Assembly (NCBI RefSeq): GCF_009674725.1
Contig: NZ_WKKH01000045.1
Coordinates: 1 to 33,769, forward strand
Length of the DNA: 33,769 bases
Reading direction: 5' to 3'
Source: Pedobacter petrophilus
GTDB lineage: Bacteria; Bacteroidota; Bacteroidia; Sphingobacteriales; Sphingobacteriaceae
The translations under genes were made by a program, and so were the position numbers. The notes under the pieces were generated by a model that saw only the letters and a program-made list of their open reading frames with translations, was not told where the DNA came from and did not search any database. Of this stretch, positions 7,334 through 14,804 are shown piece after piece; within the stretch, counting starts at the first letter, position 1, and each line of letters begins with the position of its first letter.

Positions 7334-7374
7334 TTTGACACTTTAAACAGCAGCATAGAAAGAAAGTTGTCAAA
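7334..7374 (+). repeat. Imperfect inverted repeat upstream of phenylalanine hydroxylase
   Basis: TTTGACACTTT (7334-7344) and AAAGTTGTCAAA (7363-7374) are complementary except for one extra base, with an 18-nt spacer. It could be an operator for the following gene or the transcript end of the GtrA-like gene. There is no clear T run, so termination is the weaker reading. The rest of 7294-7490 shows no recognisable gene or standard promoter box. Confidence 0.35.
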
Positions 7375-7490
7375 GTAGAATTATAAAAGATGAGCAACCA
7401 ATAATTACGCAAAGCTGTTAATTTAAGCAGCGGCTTTCTTGCTTAGGTAAACGCAACATCATAACTTAGCTGTCGACCAACTTATTTTTC

Positions 7491-9275
7491 ATGACCACTA
7501 TGAGCCATTTTAATGATTTTAATAATGCGCAGGTAGCAAAATTGCCCAATCATTTAAAGCAATTTATTGTTAATCAGAATTACGGTAAATACACGCCGAT
7601 AGATCAGGCAGTTTGGCGCTACGTGATGCGTCAAAACTATAGCTATCTAAAAGATGTTGCATACTATCCCTACATCAAAGGTTTGCAAAGAGCAGGCTTA
7701 AGTATCGAATACATTCCTGATTTACAAACCATGAATGATAATCTGGGTAAGATTGGTTGGGGTGCAGTTACGGTCGATGGGTTTATTCCGCCAGCTGCTT
7801 TTATGGAATATCAGGCCTATCGGGTGTTGGTCATCGCGGCCGATATCCGTCAGATTAATCATATAGAATATACACCAGCACCTGATATTATCCACGAAAG
7901 TGCCGGCCATGCGCCTATTATTGCTGATACCGATTATAACAACTACCTCAGTTATTTTGGCGCTATTGGCGCTAAAGCCATGTTTTCGGCTAAAGATTTT
8001 GAACTTTATGAAGCCATTAGAAAACTTTCAATTTTGAAAGAAGCTGTTGACGCAGACGAAGACCAAATTGCAAAAGCCGAAAAATCATTGCGTTACATCA
8101 GTGAAAATATGGGTGAGCCTTCAGAAATGGCGTTGCTTGGTCGTTTACACTGGTGGACGGTAGAATATGGCCTGATCGGCACATTGGAGAATCCCAAAAT
8201 TTATGGCGCAGGATTACTGTCGTCTATTGGCGAAAGTGCATCTTGTATGACTAAAGAAGTCGAAAAGTTATGGTACAACATCGATACCATCAATTATCAA
8301 TACGATATTACAAAAACACAACCCCAGCTTTTTGTAACCGAGACTTTTCAAAACTTAAAAGATGTGCTGGAACAATTTGCTGATACCATGGCTTTCCGCC
8401 GCGGCGGGATGGAAAGTATAATGAAAGCCATTGCCTGTAAAAATGTAGCCACAGCCATTTACTCCTCTGGTTTGCAGGTGACTGGCGTGTTTACTGACAT
8501 TGGTGTAGGCTTAGCTGATGAAGTAACGTTTATTAAAACTACCGGCGCTTCTGCCCTGGCTTATCAGGGAAAGCAATTGGCTGACCACGGAAAAACTTAC
8601 CATGCGGATGGATTTTCATCGCCCGTTGGCAGGCTTCAAGATGCAAATAAGCCCCTGGAAGATTATAGTGATGATGAAATAAAGCAACTGACAGGTATTG
8701 GAGATAATATTCAGCTGATTTTTGAAAGTGGAATAAAAGTTGAAGGTCAACTCATGAATATTTTAAGGGGGGATGGAAAAATATTACTGATTACTTTTAC
8801 AAACTGCACAGTTACAGAACGCAATCAGAATGTCCTTTTTAAACCAGAATGGGGCAATTATGATATGGCTGTTGGAGCGCAAATTGTTTCTGTTTTTAAT
8901 GGTGCTGCCGATAAGGATGCTTTTGAAGAGATCACATTGATCAGTGAGGAAAAGGCCCGTCAGGTTGTTTATGAAGAAAAAACATTACAACTGCATCAAT
9001 TGTATAAACGCGTACGTGAGATTAGGGAAAGTAGCGAAAACTTAGGTGAACTTGCTGCCATTTTTGATCAGTTGAAACGAAACTACAGACAAGATTGGCT
9101 GTGTGCAATGGAAATTTTAGAAATCATTTTTCACAAGAAGATTTACCATCAATTGGAAAAAGAAATTCATGTTTACCTGGAAATAAAAGCAGGAAAAGAA
9201 TCAGATCACAGAAAACTCATTAATGATGGCTTGCACGTGATTAAAAATCCGGTAAGCCAATTAATTGTAGAATAA
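7491..9275 (+). CDS. phhA: Aromatic amino acid hydroxylase (phenylalanine 4-monooxygenase) with long C-terminal extension
   Basis: A 594-residue protein. The N-terminal half is the pterin-dependent, non-haem iron hydroxylase that converts phenylalanine to tyrosine with O2 and tetrahydropterin. The iron triad is visible: PDIIHESAGH gives His135 and His140, and TVEYGL gives Glu225. The catalytic domain ends near 330, yet some 260 further residues follow, with a strand-rich part (about 405-460) and a helical tail. Typical bacterial PhhA is under 300 residues, and the extension resembles neither the ACT domain nor the tetramerisation helix of animal enzymes that I can tell. A second in-frame ATG lies at 7500. 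Downstream tyrosine catabolic genes at 13424-17218 support a catabolic role. No pterin carbinolamine dehydratase gene is in the window. The symbol is by function. Confidence 0.9.
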   Translation: MTTMSHFNDFNNAQVAKLPNHLKQFIVNQNYGKYTPIDQAVWRYVMRQNYSYLKDVAYYPYIKGLQRAGLSIEYIPDLQTMNDNLGKIGWGAVTVDGFIPPAAFMEYQAYRVLVIAADIRQINHIEYTPAPDIIHESAGHAPIIADTDYNNYLSYFGAIGAKAMFSAKDFELYEAIRKLSILKEAVDADEDQIAKAEKSLRYISENMGEPSEMALLGRLHWWTVEYGLIGTLENPKIYGAGLLSSIGESASCMTKEVEKLWYNIDTINYQYDITKTQPQLFVTETFQNLKDVLEQFADTMAFRRGGMESIMKAIACKNVATAIYSSGLQVTGVFTDIGVGLADEVTFIKTTGASALAYQGKQLADHGKTYHADGFSSPVGRLQDANKPLEDYSDDEIKQLTGIGDNIQLIFESGIKVEGQLMNILRGDGKILLITFTNCTVTERNQNVLFKPEWGNYDMAVGAQIVSVFNGAADKDAFEEITLISEEKARQVVYEEKTLQLHQLYKRVREIRESSENLGELAAIFDQLKRNYRQDWLCAMEILEIIFHKKIYHQLEKEIHVYLEIKAGKESDHRKLINDGLHVIKNPVSQLIVE

Positions 9276-9441
9276 ATAATGATTATTATTAAATACAGTT
9301 CCATGATCTAACGCTATGATTAACAACAAACAATGCTTCGATAAAACAATAAAAATCAAATTAAAAGCTTAAACAAGGCTTAAAATCTTAAATTTATAAA
9401 CAAATTGATGAGCCTACATTCATCACAAACATACCTCAACA

Positions 9442-10143
9442 ATGAACATTATCATTACCGGAGCAAGCAGCGGAATTGGATTTGAAACCGCATTAGAGTT
9501 TAGTTTACACAAAGAAAATAAAATTGTTGCCATTGCCCGTTCGGCAGATAAATTACGTAAACTCTTAGAAATTGCCAAAGGAATTAACCCTGACTGCACC
9601 ATTCTACCAGTAGAATTTGATATTGTAAATGATGATTACGCTGCACTGATTCCATTTTTAAAAGAACGTTTAGGAAATATTGATATCCTGATTAATAACG
9701 CCGGTGCATTAATTAATAAACCCTTTCTGGAAACAACCGAAATTGATTTAGGCGAAATGCTGCAGAGCAATGTAATCTCACATTTTAGAATGATCCAGAA
9801 CGTTTTGCCATTAATGCAAAATGGCAGCCATATTGTAAATATAGGAAGCATGGGTGGTTTTCAGGGGAGTGTTAAATTTCCGGGGTTATCTGCCTACTCT
9901 GCAAGTAAAGCTGCATTGCATACCTTAACAGAATGCTTGGCTTTTGAATTATCTGAAACAGGAATTAAAATAAATTGTTTAGCTTTGGGCTCAGCACAAA
10001 CAGAAATGCTGGAAACAGCTTTTCCGGGTTATCAGAGCCCGGTAATGGCTTTTGAAATGGGTAAATACGTGGCTGATTTCGCTAAAACGGGTCAGAAATT
10101 TTTTAATGGAAAAGTTATACCAGTTGCAGTCTCAACACCGTAA
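9442..10143 (+). CDS. Short-chain dehydrogenase/reductase (SDR), second copy type
   Basis: A 233-residue SDR with TGASSGIG at 6-13, an Arg-rich turn after strand 2 (IARSADKLRK, hinting at NADP), NNAG near 91-94, the catalytic Ser in NIGSMGG and YSASK at about 153-157. It is distinct from the SDR at 5027 and about 165 nt downstream of phenylalanine hydroxylase on the same strand. A dihydropteridine reductase role (regenerating the hydroxylase cofactor) is imaginable from position, but nothing in the sequence shows it. Substrate unknown. Confidence 0.88.
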   Translation: MNIIITGASSGIGFETALEFSLHKENKIVAIARSADKLRKLLEIAKGINPDCTILPVEFDIVNDDYAALIPFLKERLGNIDILINNAGALINKPFLETTEIDLGEMLQSNVISHFRMIQNVLPLMQNGSHIVNIGSMGGFQGSVKFPGLSAYSASKAALHTLTECLAFELSETGIKINCLALGSAQTEMLETAFPGYQSPVMAFEMGKYVADFAKTGQKFFNGKVIPVAVSTP

Positions 10144-10199
10144 CTAAAATTTAAACATACATTACACGCTATCAGGGAACACTTTAATCTAAATATAAT

Positions 10200-10565
10200 A
10201 TGGAAACAAACAAAAATTTCACAACATCAACAGACAATGGTAAAGGCGCTGCAATAGTAAGTTACATCTTTTTAATCGGCTGGTTGATCTCTTTTTTCGC
10301 AATTTATAAAGAAAACAAAACTTCTTTATCAACCTATCACTTACGTCAGTCATTATTGCTTCACCTGAGCATTATCGTTATTAATATTTTAATTACGATT
10401 ATCCTTACGATTGCGCCATTAGTATTTTTAGCTTATATCAGTTACGCAATTGGTATCATTTATTTGGTATTTATCGTATTGGGTGCAATCAGTGCAAGCA
10501 ATTTACAAAATAAACCATTGCCAGTTATTGGCGATAAAGCACAAACTTTATTTTCAAGTATTTAA
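10200..10565 (+). CDS. Small membrane protein, DUF4870/Tic20-like
   Basis: A 121-residue protein with a hydrophilic N-terminus and three to four hydrophobic segments (about 18-35, 50-70 and 72-98). The motif YHLRQSLLLH after the first membrane segment is the hallmark of the DUF4870 family of small membrane proteins, which have no established function. It begins 56 nt after the SDR stop and is closed by a good terminator, so the two may share a transcript. Confidence 0.75.
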   Translation: METNKNFTTSTDNGKGAAIVSYIFLIGWLISFFAIYKENKTSLSTYHLRQSLLLHLSIIVINILITIILTIAPLVFLAYISYAIGIIYLVFIVLGAISASNLQNKPLPVIGDKAQTLFSSI

Positions 10566-10589
10566 TACTTTTAAAGCATTTTTAATGAC

Positions 10590-10615
10590 GCCCGGACAAT
10601 AGTTCGGGCTTTTTT
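10590..10615 (+). terminator. Rho-independent terminator after the DUF4870-like gene
   Basis: GCCCGGAC (10590-10597) pairs with GTTCGGGC (10602-10609), 8 bp with one G-U, around a 4-nt loop. It is followed by six T, and lies 24 nt after the stop. Confidence 0.85.
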
Positions 10616-10680
10616 GTTTTAACGAGTTTTCCACATTTAGAGCCACCTTTATATTTTTTTTATATCTTGCCAATCAACAT

Positions 10681-11229
10681 ATGAAGAAAATAACATTCGC
10701 AATTCTGTTTTTCATTTTGTCTGCAACTGCAGTGAAAGCTCAAAACATCATCCCTGCTCAGTATCAGGACCTGGTTAAAAAGTTAGTCGCTACTTTACCA
10801 AAAAACCCTTCCGCACACTTTAATAGTGGTTCTTCTGCAAATTCTGAAACTTTAATCGATTTTGCTAAAAGCATGCTGGGCATCCGTTATCGCTATGCCA
10901 CAAGCAATCCAAAAATCGGTTTTGATTGTTCAGGTTTCGTTAGTTATGTTTTCAGTAATTTTGGTTTTAAGGTACCGCGTTCATCAAGAGAATTTAGTGG
11001 TGCCGGAAAAGAAACCACCCTCGAGAATGCTAAAGTTGGCGATGTATTAATTTTCACCGGAAGCAATTCCCGGGTAAGGAGAATCGGACATGTAGGCATT
11101 GTTTACTCTATCGATGAAGACGGCATAAAATTCATTCATGCATCTTCTGGTAAAGCGCACAGTGTTACCATTACCGAACTTAATGGCCACTACAGAAATC
11201 GTTTCATGAAGATTGTAAGTATAATCTAA
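10681..11229 (+). CDS. NlpC/P60 (C40) peptidoglycan hydrolase, exported
   Basis: A 182-residue protein. The signal peptide covers residues 1-20 (MKKITFAILFFILSATAVKA). The NlpC/P60 domain runs from about 58, with the catalytic Cys83 in FDCSGFVSYVF, His137 in RIGHVGIVY and a third polar residue, His153, in KFIHASSG. The enzyme family cleaves the D-gamma-glutamyl to diaminopimelate bond of peptidoglycan stem peptides in the periplasm. It has no SH3 domain or other targeting module, so it is a minimal single-domain form. The stop codon abuts the stop of the convergent YdeI-like gene with no base between. Confidence 0.9.
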   Translation: MKKITFAILFFILSATAVKAQNIIPAQYQDLVKKLVATLPKNPSAHFNSGSSANSETLIDFAKSMLGIRYRYATSNPKIGFDCSGFVSYVFSNFGFKVPRSSREFSGAGKETTLENAKVGDVLIFTGSNSRVRRIGHVGIVYSIDEDGIKFIHASSGKAHSVTITELNGHYRNRFMKIVSII

Positions 11230-11832
11230 TTACTTTTTATACTTCCACATCCTGCTTTTCCCTTCACTAATCCATTCTATTGAAGTTTCTAAACGCTTTA
11301 GTCTGGTACTTTCTGTCTTTGCTTCTTCCAGCCAGAGTACGTAGTCTTTTTTATTAGAAACACTGAAGTTTTGGAACACGCCCATGGCTAAAGAATCTTC
11401 TTGTAAGGCATCAATAAAGTATTGCGGAATAATAAGTTCCTGCACACTTACTTTAGGTTTAACCGGGAGTTTAATCCCATCTTCATTTAATTGAATAGCT
11501 TGTTGAATATAAGCAATCAGAATTTCATCATCCGGCAGATCTGCCAGGGATTTAATTTTCCCTAACATTCCCATATTACTTGTTTTCGTTTCAAAAACGC
11601 TAAACTCATCTTTAATTAAAGAACCCTTCCAGAAGCCGAATGCACAGTGATGTTTAAAAGCCGCCATGTGACAAACTGAACCTTGGAAATCGAAAAACGG
11701 CATTCCCCATTTGGTTTTTTCTTCAATTCTGGCATCTGCATGGTGAACCAAAATCCTTAAATGCTCCAGTATTGGAATGGCAAAGGGTGCCGATTTCATG
11801 ATGTATTGATCTACTTGTACAGATGTATGCAT
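11230..11832 (-). CDS. YdeI / DUF1801-family protein
   Basis: A 200-residue cytoplasmic protein. The N-terminal half is DUF1801-like (HHADARIEEKTKWGMPFFDF, about 29-48, and AAFKHHCAFGFWKG, about 57-70). The C-terminal half is the OmpD-associated YdeI domain (FQNFSVSNKKDYVLWLEEAKTE near 153-174, followed by a basic tail). The function of this family is not established. It is convergent with the NlpC/P60 gene and shares no spacer with it, so the two transcripts probably overlap at their 3' ends. Start at the ATG read from 11832; no -7 box was found. Confidence 0.85.
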   Translation of the reverse strand: MHTSVQVDQYIMKSAPFAIPILEHLRILVHHADARIEEKTKWGMPFFDFQGSVCHMAAFKHHCAFGFWKGSLIKDEFSVFETKTSNMGMLGKIKSLADLPDDEILIAYIQQAIQLNEDGIKLPVKPKVSVQELIIPQYFIDALQEDSLAMGVFQNFSVSNKKDYVLWLEEAKTESTRLKRLETSIEWISEGKSRMWKYKK

Positions 11833-11988
11833 AGCTGGAAATATTGGATGATGTTATCTGATCCGTTAAAGCTACTTCGCAGTTGTTTAATTTCCTTATC
11901 GGATACCATTATTTATTTAAAAGTAAAAATACTCCGATAATTATGAATTCCCTGGCTCTGAAAAATACAAAGCACAGTGTTATCTGCA

Positions 11989-12876
11989 TTAAAGCAAAAC
12001 AACTTTCAAAGCTAATTCCACGTTTCCTTTACTGAGGTAATCCCGGGCAAGTTCATGTAATTCCCGTTCCCTGTTTGTTATATCGCCAATTGTAGCGTCT
12101 AACACTTCTTTAACTTCAGGATTTGAAGCGATCAAATCGACTTCGTCATCCGTTGGCAAAAGCTCCACATTTCCTAACATACCCAGGTCATTCCCGGTTA
12201 ATACTTTTGAGAACCGTACAGATTTAGGCAGGGCATCTACCCCAATTCCTAGTTTTGCCAATGGTTTGGCTACTTTAAATAAATTATCAGCGGTAACCCT
12301 GCAATACCAGTCGCCACCTAGCCGCGCTACCAAATCTATTTTTTGCTGATCTATTTTACCTTCACTGTTTAAAATAGCTTCACTAATATGAATCAGTTTA
12401 ATCTCTGCTAAAATGAGGTTTCCGGCACCATGACTATCTCCTAATTGAATAACCTGATTAACTAAGCATTCAAACTGCACAGGCGCTTCTGCTACTCTTG
12501 GTGGAGTAACCAGTTCAGATTTAAGCATTGTGAAACCTGCTTTTTCAAATTCGTTTATTCCCTTTGCATATTCGGTACTGGCCAGGCTCATTTGCTGTAC
12601 CATCTCATAATTTACAATATTGATCACACATTCCTTAACCTGAAGTACGTTTTCCAGGGTATGCTTAGTGGTATTATCGCGAACGCGCCGTGCAGGTGAA
12701 AAAACACAGATTGGCGGCTTTGTACTAAACATATTGAAGAAACTGAATGGACTCAGATTGACATTTCCTTCAGCATCAATGGTTGAAGCAAAGCAAATCG
12801 GCCGCGGTGCTATAGCATATTGCAGATAATTTTGCAGTTGTACGGCAGATAAATCTTCAGTTTTTAAGGTTAGCAT
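11989..12876 (-). CDS. Flavin reductase-like FMN-binding split-barrel protein
   Basis: A 295-residue protein of the flavin reductase-like family. The N-terminal split barrel spans about 10-170, with IAPRPICFASTIDAEGNVNLSPFSFFN (about 27-53) as the FMN-binding signature. The C-terminal 90 residues form an extra domain found in longer members. ATG at 12876 is preferred over the in-frame TTG one codon earlier, because ATG overlaps the stop of the toxin gene in a TGATG arrangement, indicating translational coupling. It sits at the end of the fahA-antitoxin-toxin run on the minus strand. I recall similar proteins beside tyrosine-degradation genes in other Bacteroidota; the reaction there is not known to me. 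Confidence 0.85.
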   Translation of the reverse strand: MLTLKTEDLSAVQLQNYLQYAIAPRPICFASTIDAEGNVNLSPFSFFNMFSTKPPICVFSPARRVRDNTTKHTLENVLQVKECVINIVNYEMVQQMSLASTEYAKGINEFEKAGFTMLKSELVTPPRVAEAPVQFECLVNQVIQLGDSHGAGNLILAEIKLIHISEAILNSEGKIDQQKIDLVARLGGDWYCRVTADNLFKVAKPLAKLGIGVDALPKSVRFSKVLTGNDLGMLGNVELLPTDDEVDLIASNPEVKEVLDATIGDITNRERELHELARDYLSKGNVELALKVVLL

Positions 12877-13166
12877 CAAGAATTAAAATAAGGCTTTTGT
12901 CTATTATCCCATAAAAAAAGCAGAATAATCTTATCGTCGAAAACCTGATAAAATAATGTTGTTTGTTTTGTTATTATAGCAACTCGAATATTTTCGCCGA
13001 AAACAGATGATTTATAAATAAATGGATTTTTCGAGATCAATTCGATTTTTCTTTCTGCTTTAACGACAAAAGAATTTGCAAAGGAAATTCCAAATTTTTC
13101 GTTAATAAACTGATATACATAATTAAATGACTCGTTAAATCTATCAGCATAAAATATAGATAGCAT
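12876..13166 (-). CDS. RelE/ParE-family toxin
   Basis: A 96-residue protein with the ParE/RelE layout: an N-terminal helical hairpin (about 8-45), then strands with the conserved ISKNPFIYKSS turn, IRVAIITKQTTLFYQVFDDKIILLFLWDNRQKP. The WDNRQ ending is common among Bacteroidota members of this family. Relatives act as ribosome-dependent mRNases or gyrase poisons; which applies here cannot be told. The cognate antitoxin gene ends 2 nt upstream. The toxin's TGA shares its A with the flavin reductase ATG, so the module is wired into the translation of a metabolic gene. Confidence 0.88.
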   Translation of the reverse strand: MLSIFYADRFNESFNYVYQFINEKFGISFANSFVVKAERKIELISKNPFIYKSSVFGENIRVAIITKQTTLFYQVFDDKIILLFLWDNRQKPYFNS

Positions 13167-13168
13167 GA

Positions 13169-13372
13169 TTATTTTTTAATCAAATCCCTCAAATTTGTAT
13201 AGGGATGGATTTTTCCTTCATTAACCTGTTGTATGGCTGACGTTAGTTCCTCCACCACATACGAAGGATATTTTTCCGTCTTCTGTTCGAAGGCAACATT
13301 CATTGATTTCATTACGGCTTTTACAGCCTCAAGCTGTTCTTTATTTTCAGGATAAACTACCAATGCTTCCAT
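13169..13372 (-). CDS. Antitoxin of the RelE/ParE pair (DUF2683-like)
   Basis: A 67-residue protein. The first strand and helix, MEALVVYPENKEQLEAVKAVMKSM split across residues 1-24, match the DUF2683 family of small Bacteroidota proteins that regularly precede RelE/ParE toxins. The C-terminal helix (VVEELTSAIQQVNEGK) would wrap the toxin. The ATG at 13372 is preferred to an in-frame TTG two codons earlier. The gene starts 51 nt downstream of fahA on the same strand, with no terminator seen between, so it may be cotranscribed with fahA. There is no recognisable DNA-binding domain, so autoregulation of the usual kind is not obvious. Confidence 0.8.
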   Translation of the reverse strand: MEALVVYPENKEQLEAVKAVMKSMNVAFEQKTEKYPSYVVEELTSAIQQVNEGKIHPYTNLRDLIKK

Positions 13373-13423
13373 ACTCAAATTTAACTTTTAAATACAACAA
13401 ATACAATTGCGAAAATCAGAGGC

Positions 13424-14419
13424 TTACTTCTTCAACCCTAAAATCGAAAAATCGGTATCGGCTTTTGTAATATTATTGGTTAAAGCGCCTAAACCAGTAA
13501 TTTCCATTTCTACCACATCACCGGGTTGTAACCATTGCGGTTTATAATTCGGATTGTTAAGTAAACCTGTTCCATTTAATTCCAGAAAACAACCTGTTCC
13601 AACTGTACCTGATCCGATCACATCGCCAGGAAGAATATCAACGCCATACGCGCAACGCTCGATAATTTCTGCAAACGTCCAGTCCATATCGGCGGCATTG
13701 CCTTTAGATACTTCAACTCCATTTACCCTGCAGGTCATTTTTAAGCTATACGCATTACCCACATGGCCATCTTTAGCGGCAACTTTATACTGTTCTAATT
13801 CATCTGGCGTGACCAACCACGGACCAATTACCGTAGAAAAATCTTTCCCTTTTGCAGGGCCTAAATTTAACAGCATTTCTTCCATTTGCAGGGTTCTGGC
13901 GCTCATATCGTTCATCACCATATAACCGGCAATATATTCATCAGCTTCTGCCGCTTTGATGTTTCTCCCCTTTTTGCCAATTACGATGGCAAGCTCAAGT
14001 TCAAAATCCAGTTTTTCGAAATGATCTGGCATACACTCAATCTCGCCGGTGCCCTGAATGGCATTATGGTTAGTGAAATAGAAAATCGGATATTCATCAA
14101 ACTGCGGAATCATGTCTAATTTACGGTTGCGACGGGCCGCAGCCACATGTTGCCTGAAGGCATACCCATCCCTGCAACTGGTAGGGTTTGGTACCGGAGC
14201 CAGAATTTCATAAAAGATCTCTTCTTTGGCTTCCAGGCTTCCATTTTTAATTTGCATATCAACCTTTTTTGCGCGTTCCATCAGTACTTCTCCGCCTTGC
14301 AAAAACTCATTCATGTTATCTGGCAGCAACTTATCGCAACTATTGAGGTTATAAATATGGCCATCGATAAATAGACCTAAATGGGCAATGTCTTCGGTTT
14401 TATAGGATACGAATTTCAT
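13424..14419 (-). CDS. fahA: Fumarylacetoacetase / fumarylacetoacetate hydrolase
   Basis: A 331-residue enzyme of the FAH family, the last step of tyrosine degradation (fumarylacetoacetate to fumarate plus acetoacetate). Metal-binding acidic residues are seen as D138, E140 and E142 in LDFELELAIVIGKKGRNI, with a further Asp in MVMNDMSAR near 172. GDVIGSGTVGTG marks the C-terminal core. The length fits the bacterial FAH group. It is divergent from hmgA and hppD across a 385-bp spacer, and followed on its own strand by the toxin-antitoxin pair and the flavin reductase gene. A well-spaced -33/-7 pair lies just upstream. Confidence 0.93.
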   Translation of the reverse strand: MKFVSYKTEDIAHLGLFIDGHIYNLNSCDKLLPDNMNEFLQGGEVLMERAKKVDMQIKNGSLEAKEEIFYEILAPVPNPTSCRDGYAFRQHVAAARRNRKLDMIPQFDEYPIFYFTNHNAIQGTGEIECMPDHFEKLDFELELAIVIGKKGRNIKAAEADEYIAGYMVMNDMSARTLQMEEMLLNLGPAKGKDFSTVIGPWLVTPDELEQYKVAAKDGHVGNAYSLKMTCRVNGVEVSKGNAADMDWTFAEIIERCAYGVDILPGDVIGSGTVGTGCFLELNGTGLLNNPNYKPQWLQPGDVVEMEITGLGALTNNITKADTDFSILGLKK

Positions 14420-14804
14420 ATGATTTGGTTAAATATGGGGTAAATATAGTAAAAAGGGATAGGGTTCAAAATCAAAGCCACTTCGGCAGGTTACAACGCA
14501 AAGAATTTAGAACCGGCATCGAATCGCACATCTTCCACACTTCAAATCTTGCCAATTAAAGTGATGAAAAATTTCTTCTTGCAGAAAAAATTCTTACTTT
14601 AGTACCATCAAAACCATGATCTTAAAAGCATTACATATCAATTTAGTGAACGACGCCATTGCTGCACGTCGCTATAAGATGCTATCTAAGTTGATCATGG
14701 CACAATATTCTTTATAGCCTTTCCCGCCTACGTATTAATTGGAACGCTTACCGTTTTAATTGTTTATTGTTTTAGATTTTATTGCTAACCTAACATCAAT
14801 CTAT
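14420..14804. other. 385-bp divergent spacer between fahA and hmgA, with a structured segment
   Basis: No convincing gene lies here. At 14614-14700 the arms CCATGATC and GATCATGG (14614-14621, 14693-14700) are perfect complements. Inside them TTA/TAA and AGCAT/ATGCT also pair, and a 5-bp hairpin CGACG/CGTCG sits in the middle. The same stretch can be read as a 33-codon ORF (14616-14717). It could be a structured hmgA leader, a regulator site or chance. The fahA promoter candidate is at 14441-14470. Confidence 0.4.
14441..14470 (-). promoter_or_regulatory. Candidate fahA promoter (-33 and -7 boxes)
   Basis: On the minus strand TTTG (14470-14467) is followed after 18 nt by TATATTTA (14448-14441), one base off TAnnTTTG. 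This spacing is close to the Bacteroidota norm of about 19 nt. The ATG at 14419 would follow a leader of about 15 nt. Confidence 0.5.

Noticed and set aside
14616..14717. 33-codon ORF upstream of hmgA
   Set aside because: Too short and without a recognised family to call a gene; kept only as part of the structured-leader observation.
14760..14804. Upstream TTG start for homogentisate dioxygenase
   Set aside because: The extra 15 residues do not match the family, while MPVYHKLGQIPAKRH does.
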